The position numbers and the translations under genes are program-made. The notes beneath the pieces are model-generated. The model worked only from the letters and a program-made list of their open reading frames with translations, had not been told where the DNA came from and did no database searches. This document shows, one piece after another, positions 54,844 through 64,000 of a stretch of DNA of 64,000 nucleotides (positions within the stretch are counted from its first letter, which is position 1; each line of letters opens with the position of its first letter). Origin of the DNA: Streptomyces griseofuscus (lineage in GTDB: Bacteria; Actinomycetota; Actinomycetes; Streptomycetales; Streptomycetaceae); the NCBI RefSeq assembly GCF_014673495.1, contig NZ_CP051006.1:620001-684000 (forward strand), given 5' to 3'.

Positions 54844-56032
54844 TCCCGAGCAGGACGGCCAGCACCACCGCGAGCGCCCCGAGCGCGGCCACCGCCGCGG
54901 CCGTACCGGCGAGCCAGGGCGGGGCCAGGGTCGCCGCCCACAGCCGTGCCGGGTCCGGCGGCCCGAAGCGACCGCCGAGCAGCTGTCCCGCGCCGAGCCC
55001 CGCCGTGACCGCGAGGGCGGCCGCCGCCGCGCCGAGCCGGGCGTGCGGGGTGCGCGCGGGCAGGGCGAGGCCCAGGAGCATGCACAGCGCGGAGGCGACG
55101 AGCGTGGCGCCGAGCAGCCCGTGGGAGAGCCCGGCCCAGTAGCGGGGCGCGTGGGCGGCTCCGCAGAGGAACACCAGCAGAGCGGCGACACGGACACCCG
55201 CCCCGGCCGGGGCAGGCCGGGCGGCCTCCTTCCGCGGGGGCGCCTGGGCTGCGGGTTCCAGCCGGAGGAGCTTGAGCCGTGGGGCCCGGCGCGGTGGGGT
55301 CCCGGGCGGCCCCGGGTGCGCGGGCGAGGGGCCCTCGGCGACCGGTGTTTCCCCCTCCGGTGCCGCGGGCGGGAGTGCCGGCACCGGCTGGTCCGTGTCC
55401 GCGGCCAGGCTGCCGATCAGCTCGGTCAGTTCGCCGACGGTCCGCCCGGTGGCCGCGGCCTGTACGGCGGTCTGCCGGCAGCGCGGCTCCAGGGGGGTGC
55501 GGTGCAGCAGCCGCAGCAGCGTGCCGACCTCGTCCACGGGGCGCTGCCCGGCGGCGGCCCGGAGCACGGCGTCGGCGCCCGCCGGGGTCCGCGGGGGCCG
55601 GGTGAGCAGGGCCGCCAGTCGGGTGACGTCCGCGACCGAGCGGTCGAGGCCCGCCGAGCGGACCGCCTCGGCCAGGGTCCACGTGTGCTCGGGGGCGCCC
55701 TCCAGCAGGGCGATGAGGCGGACGACGTCCTCCAGCGGGCGCGTGGTGACGGCCGTACGGACCAGGCCGATCAGCGGATCGTCGTACCGGCCGTCCGCCC
55801 CGGACACAGGCCCGGACCAGGACGCGGCCTCGGGCACGGCATCGTTCGCGAACGCGACAGCGGCCTCGCGCGGAGCTCCGGACCCGGCGCCGGGCGGCCG
55901 CTTCGTCCTGGACCCGGACGGCGGCGCGGACCGCGTCAGGACCCGGACGGGCAGCGCACGGGCACCGGCCGTGGCCGGCGCGGGCCGTATGAGAGAGTCG
56001 TCGGAACAGGTGGACGAAGAGCGGGTGGTCAT
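54815..56032 (-). CDS. Membrane protein with low-complexity N-terminus and helical repeats, unknown function
   Basis: The protein has 405 residues. Residues 1-80 are hydrophilic. Residues 85-235 have repeating helical segments ([41 protein letters not shown]) that resemble short tandem helical repeats. A proline-rich linker (around 240-280) is followed by four or five membrane helices ([20 protein letters not shown] and others). The ribosome site ctggagccgag precedes the ATG. The 3' end overlaps the comB-like gene by 29 bp. It is a recurrent but uncharacterised Streptomyces protein by general look; no function assigned. Confidence 0.65.
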   Translation of the reverse strand: MTTRSSSTCSDDSLIRPAPATAGARALPVRVLTRSAPPSGSRTKRPPGAGSGAPREAAVAFANDAVPEAASWSGPVSGADGRYDDPLIGLVRTAVTTRPLEDVVRLIALLEGAPEHTWTLAEAVRSAGLDRSVADVTRLAALLTRPPRTPAGADAVLRAAAGQRPVDEVGTLLRLLHRTPLEPRCRQTAVQAAATGRTVGELTELIGSLAADTDQPVPALPPAAPEGETPVAEGPSPAHPGPPGTPPRRAPRLKLLRLEPAAQAPPRKEAARPAPAGAGVRVAALLVFLCGAAHAPRYWAGLSHGLLGATLVASALCMLLGLALPARTPHARLGAAAAALAVTAGLGAGQLLGGRFGPPDPARLWAATLAPPWLAGTAAAVAALGALAVVLAVLLGINAPGRRGS

Positions 56033-56253
56033 CTCGGCTCCAGTGCAGGAGTGCGGCCGCAGCTGACGCCCTCGACCGCGGCACGCGCAGTACGCAGTCC
56101 ATTACTAGGAGCCGCTCCCCCGCGCCGCCACCCGGGTGAGGCACTGGTGTGAGCCCCCGCCGCCGAGTCCCCCGCCGGGGTGCGCCCCCCGCGCCTCCTG
56201 GCGCATTCTTGCTGTGTGATCCACCCGGAGGCGGACGGGACGAGGTAGGGCCG

Positions 56254-58755
56254 ATGGCGGGCAGCGGGGAGCGGGCGGTCCGTACTCGGGCCCGGCTGGC
56301 CGCGCTGCTGGCGGACGCCTCCACCGCGGCGCTCCGCGCGGCGGGCGGCCGGGTGGCGGGCGTGTATCTGCGCGACGGCGACGCGCCCGACTTCCTCCGG
56401 CTGGCCGTTCTCGCCGGTCTCCCCGGGCCCCTCTTCCGCCCCTGGTGGCGGGTGCACGTGGGCCGCCCCTTCCCCGTCTGCGACGCCTACCGGCTCGGGC
56501 TGCCCGTGGTGCTGCCGAACGCGACGGAGGCCGTGCGCCGGTATCCGCAGTTCGCGGCGGGGCTGCCGTTCCCCTTCGCCTCGGTGCACATGCCGGTGCC
56601 GGGCGGCGAACCGCTCGGAGTCCTCGCGGTGCTGCGGCCCTCGGCCGGCGATGACAGGGACGAGCCGCTCGACCCGGAGCTGCCGGCCAGGCTCGCCGAG
56701 GGCCTGGGCACCGAGCTGCTCGCGCTCGCCGGCGGGGACCGGGGCGCGATCGTCTGGGACGGGGAACCGCAGGGCGTACGGCCCCCCGCGGCCCGGCCCC
56801 CGAAGGCCGCGGTCGGGCGCTTCACCTGGGACCCCGGCACCCACGCGGTCCGCGCGGACGACCGGCTGCACACCCTGCTCGGCCTGGCGGCGGGCGACTT
56901 CGCGGGGACGGACACCGCGCTCGCCGAGGCGCTCGCGCCGGCGGAGGCGTACCGGGTATTGGCCGCGCTGCGCGACACCGCCGCCGGGAAGCCGCCGGGC
57001 GCGCCGCTGAGCCTGCGGGCGGCCGACGGCGCGACCCGGCTGCTGGACCTGTGGCCCGCCGCCGACGGCGGGGCCCCGGCGGACGGCGGCGCGGTGGCGC
57101 GGGTCGGCGGGGTGGTGTTCGACCCCGGCAGGGCGGCCCTCGCCGACGGCGCCGCCGACCAGCTGCCGCAGGGCGTGTTCTGCCTGGACCGGCTGGGGAC
57201 GGTCGTGTACGCCAACGCGGCCGCGGCCCGGTTCGCCGGGCGGGCGCGGGAGGCGCTGCTCGGGCGGACGCTGTGGGAGGCGCTGCCCTGGCTGGCCGGG
57301 CCGCCGTACGACGATCATCTGCGTGGCGCCCTGCTGTCCCCGGAGCCGGTGCACTTCCATGTGCGGCGGCCGGGCGGCGCGGACGGGGCGCACGGCGGGT
57401 ACGACGGGTTCGCGGTGTCGGTGCATCCCGGCGACGACCTGCTGACCTGCACGCTCGTCCCGGCCAGCCGGATGGAGGCGCCGGGCGGGCCCCGGCCGCC
57501 GGGTCCCGCGGTGGCGGCAGGTCCCTCGATGGCGGCGGCCTACCGGCCGATCGCGCTGGCCATCGCGCTGACCGACGCGGTGACGGCCCAGCAGGTGTCG
57601 GCGGTGGTGATGCAGGAGCTGCTGCCCGCGTTCGGCGGCCGCCGGCTGGCCATCTATCTGCTCCAGGAACGGCATCTCCACCTGGCGTGGGAGTCGGGCT
57701 TCCCGCCGGGCTTCCTGGAGCCGTTCGACGCGGTGGCGCTCGACGCGCGGATCCCGGCCGTGGAGACCCTGACCACCGGGCGCCCGCTGTTCTTCGAGTC
57801 GATGCGGCAGCTGGCCGAGACGTATCCGGGTCTGCCGGTGGACGCCGAGGAGGGGGCCCGGGCGTTCCTGCCGCTGATCGCGTCCGGGCGGCTGGTCGGC
57901 TCCTGCGTCCTCGGCTTCGACGGGCCGCGCGGCTTCACCGCGGCGGAACGCACGGCGCTCACCGCGCTCGCCGGGCTGATCGCGCACGCGATGGAGCGGG
58001 CCCGGCGCTACGACAGCGAGGCGGCCCTCGCCCGGGGCCTCCAGCAGGCCCTGCTGCCGAGCCGTCTCTCGGCGCATCCCCGGGTGGAGACGGCGGGCCG
58101 CTATCTGCCGGGCACCGAGGGGCTGGACGTGGGCGGCGACTGGTACGACGTGGTGGAGTCTGGGAACGGTCTCGCGCTGGTCATCGGGGATGTGCAGGGG
58201 CACGGGGTGCAGGCGGCGGCGACCATGGGCCAGCTGCGCAGCGCGGTACGGGCGTTCGCGCTGGGCGACCGGCCGCCCGACGAGGTGCTCAGCGGCACCA
58301 ATCATCTGCTGATCGGCCTGGACCCGGGCCAGTTCGCGAGCTGCTGCTGTCTGCGCCTGGATCCGGCCACCGGGCTGACCCGGATAGCCCGGGCGGGCCA
58401 TCCGCCGCCGCTGCTGCTCGCCCCGGGCGGCCGGGCCCGGCCGCTGGACATCCCCGGCGGTGTCGTCCTCGGGGTGGATCCGGGGGCGCGCTATCCGGTG
58501 ACCGAGCTGATCCTCGAACCGGACGCGATCCTCGCGCTGTACACGGACGGGCTGGTGGAGCGGGCGGGCGCCGACATCGACGACGGGATCGCCGAGCTGC
58601 GCCGGGCCCTGGACCGGGCGGGCGCGGCCGCCGGGCGGCGCGACGGCCTCACCCTGTCCGGGGTCGCCGACCGCCTCACCGCCGCCGCCCGGCACGCCGA
58701 CGCCCGCCCCGACGACGTGGCCCTGCTCCTGGCGAGGAGGTTGCGCCATGGGTAG
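56254..58755 (+). CDS. Multidomain SpoIIE phosphatase (GAF-PAS-PAS-GAF-PP2C)
   Basis: The protein has 833 residues, starting at the ATG behind gaggtaggg. Residues 1-170 are a GAF-like domain. About 190-280 and 300-420 are PAS-like (GTVVYANAAAARFAG and LGRTLWEALPWL). About 430-590 form a second GAF. Residues 605-833 are a SpoIIE domain with GGDWYDVV, VIGDVQGHG, LYTDGLVERAG and DDVALLLARR carrying the metal sites. Input is probably cytosolic redox, ligand or light signals; output is dephosphorylation of an anti-sigma antagonist. It overlaps the next gene by 8 bp, so the two are co-translated. Confidence 0.87.
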   Translation: MAGSGERAVRTRARLAALLADASTAALRAAGGRVAGVYLRDGDAPDFLRLAVLAGLPGPLFRPWWRVHVGRPFPVCDAYRLGLPVVLPNATEAVRRYPQFAAGLPFPFASVHMPVPGGEPLGVLAVLRPSAGDDRDEPLDPELPARLAEGLGTELLALAGGDRGAIVWDGEPQGVRPPAARPPKAAVGRFTWDPGTHAVRADDRLHTLLGLAAGDFAGTDTALAEALAPAEAYRVLAALRDTAAGKPPGAPLSLRAADGATRLLDLWPAADGGAPADGGAVARVGGVVFDPGRAALADGAADQLPQGVFCLDRLGTVVYANAAAARFAGRAREALLGRTLWEALPWLAGPPYDDHLRGALLSPEPVHFHVRRPGGADGAHGGYDGFAVSVHPGDDLLTCTLVPASRMEAPGGPRPPGPAVAAGPSMAAAYRPIALAIALTDAVTAQQVSAVVMQELLPAFGGRRLAIYLLQERHLHLAWESGFPPGFLEPFDAVALDARIPAVETLTTGRPLFFESMRQLAETYPGLPVDAEEGARAFLPLIASGRLVGSCVLGFDGPRGFTAAERTALTALAGLIAHAMERARRYDSEAALARGLQQALLPSRLSAHPRVETAGRYLPGTEGLDVGGDWYDVVESGNGLALVIGDVQGHGVQAAATMGQLRSAVRAFALGDRPPDEVLSGTNHLLIGLDPGQFASCCCLRLDPATGLTRIARAGHPPPLLLAPGGRARPLDIPGGVVLGVDPGARYPVTELILEPDAILALYTDGLVERAGADIDDGIAELRRALDRAGAAAGRRDGLTLSGVADRLTAAARHADARPDDVALLLARRLRHG

Positions 58756-61639
58756 CCGGCCGATCCGCCCGCGGTGGCTGCCGGCCGCCGGGCGGAGACG
58801 GCGCGTCGAACGCCTGCGCCCCTTCCGCGCACTCCTTCCCCGACGCCCGCTCCCCGGGGTGACGGTCTCGCCTGATGGCGTCGGGCAGTGTAGACATGGG
58901 CACATGGTGCGACTGCCCGGCCGGCCAGTGTCCCGGCCGCCCCGACCTTTCGGGCACCCGCGCGCACCACTGGCCCCGCCGCCGGACGGCCCCGGCGCGA
59001 ACGGCGACCGGCCGGGGATGCTGTGGGCGGCGGTGACCGGACGCAGCGTCGCCGGTCAGGTGTTCGTGCTCCAGGTCGTGATCGTGCTGCTGCTGGTGGT
59101 CTCGGCGGTGGTGGCCCAGGTCCTCCAGGTGCGCCACGACAGCGACACCGAGGCCCGCAACCGCTCCCTCGCGGTGGCCCAGACGTTCGCCAACGCGCCC
59201 GGGACGGCCGCCGCGCTGCGCTCACCGGACCCGACGGCGATCCTCCAGCCGAAGGCCGAGGCCGCCCGCAAGGCGACCGGCGTGGACTTCATCGTCGTGA
59301 TGAACACCCAGGGGATCCGCTACACCCATCCCCATCCCGACCGCATAGGCAAGAAGTTCGTCGGCACCATCGGCCCGGCCGTGGCCGGCGGCACGGTCGT
59401 GGAGAAGGTCAACGGCACGCTCGGCCCGCTGGTGCAGAGCGTGGTCCCGGTCAAGGACGCGAACGGCACCGTGGTGGGGCTGGTGTCGGCCGGCATCACC
59501 ACCGCGCATGTGGGCGGGACCGCCGACCAGCAGCTGCCCCTGCTGCTCGCCGCCGCCGCGGCGGCGCTCGCGCTGGCCACCGCGGGCACCGCGCTGGTCA
59601 GCAGACGGCTGCTGCGCCAGACGCACGGCCTCGGGCCGTACGAGATGACCCGGATGTACGAGCATCACGACGCGGTGCTGCACGCGGTCCGCGAGGGTGT
59701 GCTGATCGTCGGCCGCGACGGGCGGCTGCTGCTCGCCAACGACGAGGCGCAGCGCCTGCTCGACCTGCCCAAGAACGCCGAGCGCCGGCATGTCCTGGAA
59801 CTGGGCCTGGACGACGACACGGCGCGGCTGCTGGCCTCGGGGCGGGTGGCGACGGACGAGGTGCACCTGGTCAAGGACCGCCTCCTGGCGATCAACCAGC
59901 GGCCCACCGAACTGCGCGGCGGCCCGGCCGGCAGCGTCACCACGCTGCGTGACTCCACCGAGCTGCGGGCGGTCTCCGGGCGGGCCGAGGTGGCCCGGGA
60001 GCGGCTGAACATGCTGTACGACGCCGGGGTGGGCATCGGCACCAGCCTGGATGTGACTCGCACCGCCGAGGAACTGGCGGAATTGGCGGTGCCCCGGTTC
60101 GCGGACTTCACCACCGTGGACCTGTTCGAACCGGTGCTGCACGGGGAGGAGCCGCGGCCCGGGAGCGATCTGCGCCGGGTGGCCTGTGTGGGCATCCGCA
60201 AGGACTCCCCGCTGTATTCGGTGGACCACCGGATCCGGTTCGTCGCGACCTCGCCGCAGGCCCACAGCCTGACCACCGGGCAGTCGGTGGTGGAGCCGCG
60301 GCTGCGTGACGCGCCGGGCTGGCGGGCGCAGGAGCCGGAGCGCACGGACAAGGTGGTGGAGTACGGCATCCACTCGCTGATCACGGTGCCGCTGCGGGCG
60401 GGCAGCCTGGTGCTGGGGGTGGCGAACTTCTGGCGGGCGGAGAAGCCGCAGCCGTTCGACACCGAGGAGCTGGCGCTGGCCGAGGAGCTGGTGGCGCGGG
60501 CCGCGGTGTCCATCGACAACGCCCGCCGGTACACACGCGAGCACAGCATGGCGGTGACCCTCCAGCGCAGCCTGCTGCCGCGGACGCTGCCCGAGCAGGG
60601 CGCGCTGGAGATCGCGTACCGGTATCTGCCGGCGCAGTCCGGGGTGGGCGGCGACTGGTTCGACGTACTGCCGCTGTCCGGGGCCCGGGTGGCCCTCGTG
60701 GTGGGCGACGTGGTGGGGCACGGGCTGCACGCGGCGGCGACCATGGGGCGGCTGCGCACGGCGGTGCACAACTTCTCCGCGCTGGATCTGCCCCCCGATG
60801 AACTGCTCGGTCTGCTGGACGAACTGGTGGGCCGGATCGACCAGGACGAGAACCCGGACGAGGGTGCCGCGGTGACCGGCGCGACCTGTCTGTACGCGGT
60901 GTACGACCCGGTGTCGCGGCGCTGCACCATGGCCCGCGCGGGGCATCCGCCGCCCGCGCTGGTGCATCCCGACGGGCGGGTGGAGTTCCCGGAGATGCCG
61001 GCCGGGCCGCCGCTGGGCCTGGGCGGGCTGCCGTTCGAGACGGTCGATCTGGAGCTGGGCGAGGGCAGCAGGCTGGTGCTGTACACGGACGGCCTGGTGG
61101 AGGACCGGGAGCGGGACATCGACGTCGGTCTGGAGCTGCTGGGCGACGCCCTGCGCCGGACGCCGGACAGTTCCCCGGAGACGACCTGCCGTACGGTGCT
61201 GGAGGGGATGCCGGGCCGGCCGAGCGACGATGTGGCGCTCATCGTGGCCCGGACCCGGGTGCTGGGTACGGACCAGGTGGCCGAGTGGGAGGTGCCGTCC
61301 GATCCGGCGGCCGTCTCCGAGGTGCGCGCCGCGGTGACCCGGGCGCTGGACGCGTGGGGCCTTGAGGAGCTGGCGTTCACGACCGAGCTGATCCTGAGCG
61401 AGCTGGTCACCAACGCCATCCGCTACGGGCGACCCCCGATCGGGGTACGGCTGCTGCGCGATCGCACCCTGATCTGCGAGGTCTCCGACCGCAGCACGAC
61501 CTCCCCGCATCTGCGCTACGCGGCGAGCACCGACGAGGGCGGCCGGGGCCTGTTCCTGGTGGCGCAGGTCGCCGACCGCTGGGGAACCCGCTACACGCCG
61601 AACGGCAAGATCATCTGGGCGGAGCAGCCACTGCCGTAG
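58748..61639 (+). CDS. Membrane-bound SpoIIE phosphatase with Cache-type sensor, GAF and C-terminal RsbW-like ATPase
   Basis: The protein has 963 residues. The ATG at 58748 has gaggaggttgcgcc upstream; an ATG at 58904 has no good ribosome site. A basic lead is followed by TM1 (around 105-130), an extracytoplasmic sCache/CitA-like domain (ATGVDFIVVMNTQGIRYTHP, IGKKFVGTIGPAVAGG), TM2 (around 255-280) and a PAS (REGVLIVGRDGRLLLANDEA). A GAF (around 420-600), a SpoIIE domain (around 615-840; GGDWFDVL, VVGDVVGHG, LYTDGLVEDRE) and a GHKL ATPase (SELVTNAIRYG, GGRGLFLVAQV) complete it. Sensing, phosphatase and kinase-type functions are thus joined in one chain, a pattern known in Streptomyces. Confidence 0.9.
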   Translation: MGSRPIRPRWLPAAGRRRRVERLRPFRALLPRRPLPGVTVSPDGVGQCRHGHMVRLPGRPVSRPPRPFGHPRAPLAPPPDGPGANGDRPGMLWAAVTGRSVAGQVFVLQVVIVLLLVVSAVVAQVLQVRHDSDTEARNRSLAVAQTFANAPGTAAALRSPDPTAILQPKAEAARKATGVDFIVVMNTQGIRYTHPHPDRIGKKFVGTIGPAVAGGTVVEKVNGTLGPLVQSVVPVKDANGTVVGLVSAGITTAHVGGTADQQLPLLLAAAAAALALATAGTALVSRRLLRQTHGLGPYEMTRMYEHHDAVLHAVREGVLIVGRDGRLLLANDEAQRLLDLPKNAERRHVLELGLDDDTARLLASGRVATDEVHLVKDRLLAINQRPTELRGGPAGSVTTLRDSTELRAVSGRAEVARERLNMLYDAGVGIGTSLDVTRTAEELAELAVPRFADFTTVDLFEPVLHGEEPRPGSDLRRVACVGIRKDSPLYSVDHRIRFVATSPQAHSLTTGQSVVEPRLRDAPGWRAQEPERTDKVVEYGIHSLITVPLRAGSLVLGVANFWRAEKPQPFDTEELALAEELVARAAVSIDNARRYTREHSMAVTLQRSLLPRTLPEQGALEIAYRYLPAQSGVGGDWFDVLPLSGARVALVVGDVVGHGLHAAATMGRLRTAVHNFSALDLPPDELLGLLDELVGRIDQDENPDEGAAVTGATCLYAVYDPVSRRCTMARAGHPPPALVHPDGRVEFPEMPAGPPLGLGGLPFETVDLELGEGSRLVLYTDGLVEDRERDIDVGLELLGDALRRTPDSSPETTCRTVLEGMPGRPSDDVALIVARTRVLGTDQVAEWEVPSDPAAVSEVRAAVTRALDAWGLEELAFTTELILSELVTNAIRYGRPPIGVRLLRDRTLICEVSDRSTTSPHLRYAASTDEGGRGLFLVAQVADRWGTRYTPNGKIIWAEQPLP

Positions 61640-61698
61640 GAGCTGCTCCGCCCAGACCTCGTCGTCCGGCGCGCGGTCAGCCGGCGGTGGGGCGCCGG

Positions 61699-62199
61699 TC
61701 AGCGGGCGGTGGGGGCGCCGGGGACGCGGCGCTCGCCGCCGTTGTGGCGCCGCCACATCCGGTAGACCTCCACCGCGTCCTCGCGCGGCTCGTGCCGCAT
61801 CGGCAGTCGGCGCTCGTCCCAGTTCTTGCCGAACTCCTCGTAGAAGGTGTCCAGTTCGAAGTACTTGCGGTCGTCGACGTAGTACGGCTCGTAGGCGTCG
61901 CGGGTGGTGAGGAAGACGACCTCGTCCGGCGAGCAGTAGTACAGCGAGCCCAGGCACATCGGGCAGGGGTGGGCGAGGACGTAGATGGTCGTCCCCGTCA
62001 GGTGCTCGGTGCCCAGCTTCACGCAGGCCTCGCGGATGGCGAGGATCTCCGCGTGCGCGGTGGGGTCGTTGGTCTGGGCGACCCGGTTGGGGCTCTCGGC
62101 GAGGATCTCGCCGTCCTTGACGATGACGGTCGCGAACGGGCGGCCGCCCTCGGCGACATTGTGGCGGGCGAGGTCGATGGTGCGCCGGACGAAGTCCAT
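61699..62199 (-). CDS. CMP/dCMP-type nucleoside deaminase (guanine/cytosine/adenine deaminase family)
   Basis: The protein has 166 residues. The zinc site is HAE (49-51, His and catalytic Glu) plus PCPMC (Cys79 and Cys82), standard for cytidine/guanine/adenosine deaminases. DFVRRTIDLARHNVAEGGRP is the family N-terminus. The C-terminal 55 residues (YYVDDRKYFELDTFYEEFGK, RRLPMRHEPRED) resemble guanine-deaminase-type tails. A good ribosome site (tcaggaggacagc) precedes the ATG. It is the last gene of the cyanate operon, 31 bp after cynS, which makes a base or nucleoside substrate linked to cyanate or urea metabolism plausible. Confidence 0.87.
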   Translation of the reverse strand: MDFVRRTIDLARHNVAEGGRPFATVIVKDGEILAESPNRVAQTNDPTAHAEILAIREACVKLGTEHLTGTTIYVLAHPCPMCLGSLYYCSPDEVVFLTTRDAYEPYYVDDRKYFELDTFYEEFGKNWDERRLPMRHEPREDAVEVYRMWRRHNGGERRVPGAPTAR

Positions 62200-62230
62200 G
62201 CTGTCCTCCTGAGGTGGGGGGTGGGGCGGG

Positions 62231-62701
62231 TCAGAAGGGCTTGGTCGGCAGGTACTTGCCGTCCAGGGTGATGACGGCGCGCTCGCCGCCCTCGGGGTCG
62301 GCGACCTTCTTGACGTCGAGCCTGAAGTTGATCGCGGAGATGATGCCGTCGCCGAACTCCTCGTGGACCAGGGCCTTGAGGGTGGTGCCGTAGACCTGGA
62401 GCATCTCGTAGAAGCGGTAGATCGTCGGGTCGGTGGGGATCGCGCCGGGGATCGAGCCGCGGGTGGGGACGGTGGTCAGCAGCAGCGCGGCGTCCGCGTC
62501 GAGGCCGAGCAGGTCGGCGACGGCCTTGGCGGCGTCCTCGGGCAGGGCGTGCTGGCCGAGGACGGCGGCGGTGGTGAAGGCGACCGACAGGCCGGAGGCG
62601 TCGGCGATCTGCTGCCAGGAGAGGTCCTTGCGCGTCTTGGCCTCGACGGCGGCGGCGGCCAGGAGCTGACGGGCGGTGGGGTCGAACTGGGCGTGGATCA
62701 T
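62231..62701 (-). CDS. cynS: Cyanase (cyanate hydratase)
   Basis: The protein has 156 residues, the exact length of E. coli CynS. The catalytic Arg96 (YRFYE), Glu99 and Ser122 (IISAINF) are conserved at the same numbers as in E. coli. [17 protein letters not shown] is the family signature; the N-terminal helical domain is HTH-like. The enzyme converts cyanate and bicarbonate to carbamate and CO2, giving ammonia. It forms a decamer. It follows cynT by 74 bp and precedes a deaminase gene by 31 bp in the same operon. Confidence 0.97.
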   Translation of the reverse strand: MIHAQFDPTARQLLAAAAVEAKTRKDLSWQQIADASGLSVAFTTAAVLGQHALPEDAAKAVADLLGLDADAALLLTTVPTRGSIPGAIPTDPTIYRFYEMLQVYGTTLKALVHEEFGDGIISAINFRLDVKKVADPEGGERAVITLDGKYLPTKPF

Positions 62702-62775
62702 GGGTGGTCGTTCCTCACTGTGTGGATGGGGTGGGTACCGGAGCGCCCGGGCGGGGCCGGTCCGGGGGTCGGTCG

Positions 62776-63360
62776 TCAGGCCGCGAGCGGGGCGGGGGCC
62801 GTGAGGTCCTCGACGCGGCCGGTGGCGATGTCGAAGACCCAGCCGCGCACCGTGACCTGCCGCCGCGCCAGGGCGCGGGCGACGGAGGGGTGGGTGGCCA
62901 GGTTCGCCAGCTGGGCCAGCACGTTCTGCCGTACCAGCGCGGGCACGTCCGCGGTGCCCGGGGTGCGGGCCACCGAAGCGTCGGCGAGCCGCAGCCAGTC
63001 GGCGACCGCGGGGGCGCCGCTGAGGTCGTGACCGTGGGCCAGCGCGGTCATCGCGCCGCACGCGGAGTGCCCGCAGACGACGATGTCCCGCACGCCGAGC
63101 ATGCCGACGGCGTACTCGATGCTCGCCGCGACCCCGTCGGCGCCCGTGGTGCGGGCGGGGACGAGATTGCCTGCGGTGCGGATGACGAACAGCTCGCCGG
63201 GCTCACAGGCGGTGATCAGCTCGGGCACGACGCGGGCGTCGGAGCAGCCGATGAAGAGCGTGTGCGGCGTGTGCTGCGCGGCCAGCCGGCTGAACAGCTC
63301 CCGCTTGGCGGGGAAGACGTCCTGCTGGAAGCGCGCGACGCCGTGGGCGAGGTCATGCAT
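62776..63360 (-). CDS. cynT: Beta-class carbonic anhydrase (CynT-like)
   Basis: The protein has 194 residues. Zinc ligands are Cys39 and His98/Cys101 ([10 protein letters not shown] and CGHSACGAM), with the Asp41-Arg43 dyad, a complete beta-CA active site. Ribosome site aaagggag precedes the ATG at 63360; an upstream in-frame start would add 18 residues. It supplies bicarbonate lost as CO2 during cyanate breakdown, as in E. coli cynTS. It is the first gene of the cyn operon, divergent from a LysR-type gene. Confidence 0.95.
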   Translation of the reverse strand: MHDLAHGVARFQQDVFPAKRELFSRLAAQHTPHTLFIGCSDARVVPELITACEPGELFVIRTAGNLVPARTTGADGVAASIEYAVGMLGVRDIVVCGHSACGAMTALAHGHDLSGAPAVADWLRLADASVARTPGTADVPALVRQNVLAQLANLATHPSVARALARRQVTVRGWVFDIATGRVEDLTAPAPLAA

Positions 63361-63427
63361 GGGGTCACTCCCTTTCGTGGCGCCCGGCCCGTGGGGCCCG
63401 GCGAGATCCACCATGCATGACCTCGGG

Positions 63428-63478
63428 CTATAGCGTCCAAGACGTGCTGGACATAGAAGCTATTGATGCCATCTATAG
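63428..63478. promoter_or_regulatory. Divergent cyn/LysR promoter with nested dyads
   Basis: gtcca (63435-63439)/tggac (63448-63452) and atag (63453-63456)/ctat (63460-63463) are nested dyads between cynT and the LysR gene; ctatag occurs at 63428-63433 and 63473-63478. This is a suitable site for a LysR-type activator. Confidence 0.5.
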
Positions 63479-63486
63479 TCGTACTC

Positions 63487-64000
63487 ATGGCCCTGGAACT
63501 GCGTCATCTGCGCTATCTGCTCGCCGTGGCCGAGCACGGCAACTTCACCCGTGCCGCCGAGGAGCTGCACATCTCCCAGCCCACGCTGTCCCAGCAGATC
63601 AAGCAGCTCGAACGGACCCTCGGCAGCCAGCTGCTCGACCGCACCGGGCGCACCGTGCGCCTCACCGACGCGGGCGAGGCGTACGCCCATCACGCGCGGG
63701 GCGCGCTGCACCAGCTGGCCGCCGCCGAGCGCGCCGTCCACGATGTGCGGGACCTGACGCGCGGGCGGCTGCGGCTCGCCGTCACACCCACGTTCACGGC
63801 CTATCTCGTCGGCCCGCTCACCGCCGAGCTGCACGGCCGCCACCCCGGCATCACGCTGACCGTGCGGGAGACCACCCAGGACCGGATCGAAACGGGGCTG
63901 CTGGCCGACGAGTTCGACCTCGGCATCGCCTTCCGGGGCACCCATCTGCCGGGCATCACGGCGACCCCCCTGTTCACCGAGACGCTCACCCTGGTCACCG
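63487..64000 (+). CDS. cynR: LysR-type transcriptional regulator (CynR-like), 3' end outside window
   Basis: The visible 171 residues start at the ATG 63487. The winged HTH is [20 protein letters not shown] with [38 protein letters not shown] begins the effector-binding domain. The gene is divergent from the cynT-cynS operon, as cynR is in E. coli, where CynR activates in response to cyanate. The gene name is by context. Confidence 0.87.
   Translation, partial: MALELRHLRYLLAVAEHGNFTRAAEELHISQPTLSQQIKQLERTLGSQLLDRTGRTVRLTDAGEAYAHHARGALHQLAAAERAVHDVRDLTRGRLRLAVTPTFTAYLVGPLTAELHGRHPGITLTVRETTQDRIETGLLADEFDLGIAFRGTHLPGITATPLFTETLTLVT

Noticed and set aside
58904..58906. ATG 58904 as start of the last SpoIIE gene
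   Set aside because: No ribosome site close by; ATG 58748 has gaggagg at the right distance and overlaps the upstream stop codon.

Overview
The window is very GC-rich actinobacterial DNA, almost certainly from a Streptomyces chromosome. The evidence is a short chaplin gene (aerial-hypha coat protein), DasR-type operators in front of a GH18 chitinase, several SpoIIE-type phosphatases and RsbW-type ATPases, many secreted hydrolases, frequent GTG starts with purine-rich ribosome sites, and near-universal G/C in third codon positions. I saw no rRNA, tRNA, CRISPR array, insertion sequence, prophage or plasmid genes. All functions are read from the sequence and from family knowledge; no database search was run.

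Layout, left to right. 1-3964: the 3' part of a DHA2-type MFS exporter with a fused carboxypeptidase-regulatory-like tail, an acyltransferase-3 membrane enzyme and a methyltransferase. 4226-8637: a tightly overlapped stressosome-type operon (RsbR, RsbS, RsbT, a kinase/RsbX-like fusion and an RsbU-like phosphatase), convergent with a chaplin gene and followed by a large-subunit catalase (katE). 11917-28958: a secretion-rich block with a discoidin/beta-helix hydrolase, a lectin-tailed secreted protein, a beta-propeller protein, a GH31 glycosidase and a DasR-controlled chitinase. Interspersed are a damaged inositol-phosphatase-like gene, a flavoprotein monooxygenase, a Ppx/GppA phosphatase, a GNAT protein and a thioesterase. 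29034-32408: pyruvate carboxylase.

32608-42985: a mixed region with a rhomboid-like membrane protein carrying a 9-bp tandem repeat, an MFS exporter, a membrane-anchored SpoIIE phosphatase and small secreted or regulatory proteins. It also has a decayed XRE/DUF5753 regulator beside an RsbW-like ATPase, and an unusual alpha/beta-hydrolase fused to an acetoacetate-decarboxylase-like domain with a small helical partner. 43490-48923: on the minus strand, an ABC exporter joined to a two-component system, then a BlaI/BlaR-like pair with candidate operators. 49065-56032: a flavodoxin-like reductase, a methyltransferase, FprA-type ferredoxin-NADP reductase with a candidate iron box, conserved unknowns, a DUF1232 protein and a ComB-like phosphatase. 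56254-61639: two overlapping multidomain SpoIIE phosphatases. 61699-64000: a cyanate operon (carbonic anhydrase, cyanase, nucleoside deaminase) divergent from a LysR regulator that runs off the window.

Two themes link the genes. One is partner-switching stress signalling: five SpoIIE/PP2C-type phosphatase domains and four RsbW/RsbT-type ATPase domains lie in one window, beside stress outputs such as catalase. The other is extracellular polysaccharide use: chitinase, GH31 enzyme and beta-helix hydrolase, with DasR operators tying the chitinase to N-acetylglucosamine sensing. The least conventional loci are the hydrolase-decarboxylase fusion with its helical partner (40557-42985), the repeat-rich gene-free stretch beside it (42986-43489), and the paired palindromes before the propeller gene (22314-22349).
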